Assembly (NCBI RefSeq): GCF_000018685.1 | Contig: NC_010001.1 | Span: forward strand, 1,132,001 to 1,196,000 | Length of the DNA: 64,000 bases | From: Lachnoclostridium phytofermentans ISDg | GTDB taxonomy: Bacteria; Bacillota; Clostridia; Lachnospirales; Lachnospiraceae | Direction: 5' to 3' | Part shown: positions 63,307 to 64,000 of the stretch, piece by piece | How positions within the stretch are numbered: the first letter of the stretch is position 1 | Layout of the letters: every line of letters begins with the position of its first letter | The notes under the pieces: model-generated | What the model saw: the letters and a program-made list of their open reading frames with translations, nothing else | What the model was told of the DNA's origin: nothing | Database searches by the model: none | Position numbers and translations under genes: made by a program

Positions 63307-63659
63307 CAAAACATAATATCTATACAATGAGTGTCGCTAGTGTCTATCCACTTTATGTTACGAAGGCAGAAAGAAAAGGACGTACGAAAACAGAAGTTGA
63401 TGAAATCATCTGTTGGCTGACAGGATATAGCCCGGAAGGATTACTAGAACAGCTAGAAAAGCAGACGGACTTTGAGACCTTCTTTGCGAATGCTCCGAGG
63501 CTGAATCCATCCAGAGCTTTGATTAAAGGTGCTGTATGCGGTGTTCGAGTGGAAGATATTGAAGAGCCGACTATGAAGGAAATTCGTTATTTGGATAAGT
63601 TGATAGATGAATTAGCAAAGGGGAAAGCGATGGATAAGATTTTACGGAAAGAAAATTAA
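63303..63659 (+). CDS. DUF2200 family protein
   Basis: 118 aa. MTKHNIYTMSVASVYPLYVTKAERKGRTK begins a compact domain recognised as DUF2200 (HNIY-FA-VYP, KKGR-T-E, W-TGY, NP-LI-G-ICG patterns). The function is unknown. The start is ATG 63303 with GGAGGAG 5 bases upstream, overlapping the HD gene stop, so the two are translationally coupled. Confidence 0.88.
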   Translation: MTKHNIYTMSVASVYPLYVTKAERKGRTKTEVDEIICWLTGYSPEGLLEQLEKQTDFETFFANAPRLNPSRALIKGAVCGVRVEDIEEPTMKEIRYLDKLIDELAKGKAMDKILRKEN

Positions 63660-63760
63660 ATTTAGTATTTATAAAACTATCTTTGCTAATACTCTTGTTA
63701 TGATATGTATGCAAGACCGTTGATCAGTAAATGGTAGATAATTTGTTTGATTCAAATACA

Positions 63761-63904
63761 TTTTTTTGTCGAGTCAATGGTCACCAAGAATCATGAGGGT
63801 CAAGGAGTACCGGAGAATATAGAGTTGGATGGAATGGAATGTGGAGAGAAGTATGGATATGGAGAGGTAGATGGATGGTGATGGGGGAATGGCACCTAAG
63901 TGAC
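63761..63904. repeat. G/A-rich repeat element, copy 2
   Basis: It begins TTTTTTTGTCGAGTCAATGG and ends GGCACCTAAGTGAC, like 39516-39680. The middle is purine-rich with GGATGG, GGAATGG and GGAGAGG runs. Apart from it I see no gene or signal in 63660-64000. Confidence 0.6.
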
Positions 63905-64000
63905 ACCTTTTGGTATAAAGATTGCTAAAGAATTTAGGATTGAAATTAGTCTTAAAAAGTGTTATGCTACCAACGGTAAACAAAAAATCTGTAATAAATA

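Noticed and set aside
1..64000. CRISPR array
   Set aside because: No series of identical 24-40-bp repeats with unique spacers is present. The tandem arrays at 559, 7284 and 8548 have no spacers.

Overview
The window is AT-rich DNA with dense, short-spaced operons, AGGAGG-type ribosome binding sites and gene neighbourhoods (rex, acpS-nnr-alr-mazF, an ABC-F protein, sporulation-era Firmicute housekeeping genes) that point to a clostridial Lachnospiraceae, close to Lachnoclostridium (Clostridium) phytofermentans. That name rests on gene content and recall, not on a search.

Layout. 1-31 kb is mostly core genome: the pyrC 3' end and pyrF; a MATE exporter; DedA; a CoiA-like protein; a GH113-like glycosidase; a pair of unknown Met/Asn-rich proteins; luxS; a tandem HAD fusion; a 2-hydroxyacid dehydrogenase; catalase; a cupin-regulated spermidine/putrescine operon (regulator-potABCD) with a well-formed promoter and operator; an ABC-F ATPase; rex and the acpS-nnr-alr-mazF block; a CBS-domain CorC-like protein; a two-gene ThrE exporter; and rlmH. 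Two intergenic stretches here look like structured RNAs (26.46-26.57 kb and, on the minus strand, 28.30-28.51 kb).

31-50 kb is accessory DNA that starts exactly at the 3' end of rlmH. A 33-bp sequence from the rlmH end recurs at 37.94, 46.43 and 49.99 kb, as expected for elements stacked at an SCC-type attachment site, although no recombinase gene is present. Between the repeats lie a YcxB-like protein, an ECF sigma factor with an ABC transporter, two near-identical copies of a permuted papain-fold gene, a complete ISL3-family IS, and a set of defence- or toxin-like genes: a RES-domain protein with a repeat-protein partner, a broken DUF3800 gene, a PIN-domain protein with an unknown partner, and a SIR2 protein. 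The RES and SIR2 cassettes, both predicted NAD+ consumers, are bounded by the same short inverted repeat.

50-61 kb is a carbohydrate locus: a membrane AraC-type sensor diverges from an ABC importer (two permeases and a binding lipoprotein, no ATPase), followed by a PL8-like lyase, a beta-propeller glycosidase-like protein and a GH88 unsaturated glucuronyl hydrolase. None of the three enzymes has a signal peptide, so imported uronic-acid oligosaccharides are probably cut in the cytoplasm. The window ends with an HD phosphohydrolase, a DUF2200 protein and a G/A-rich repeat that is also found next to the IS at 39.5 kb.
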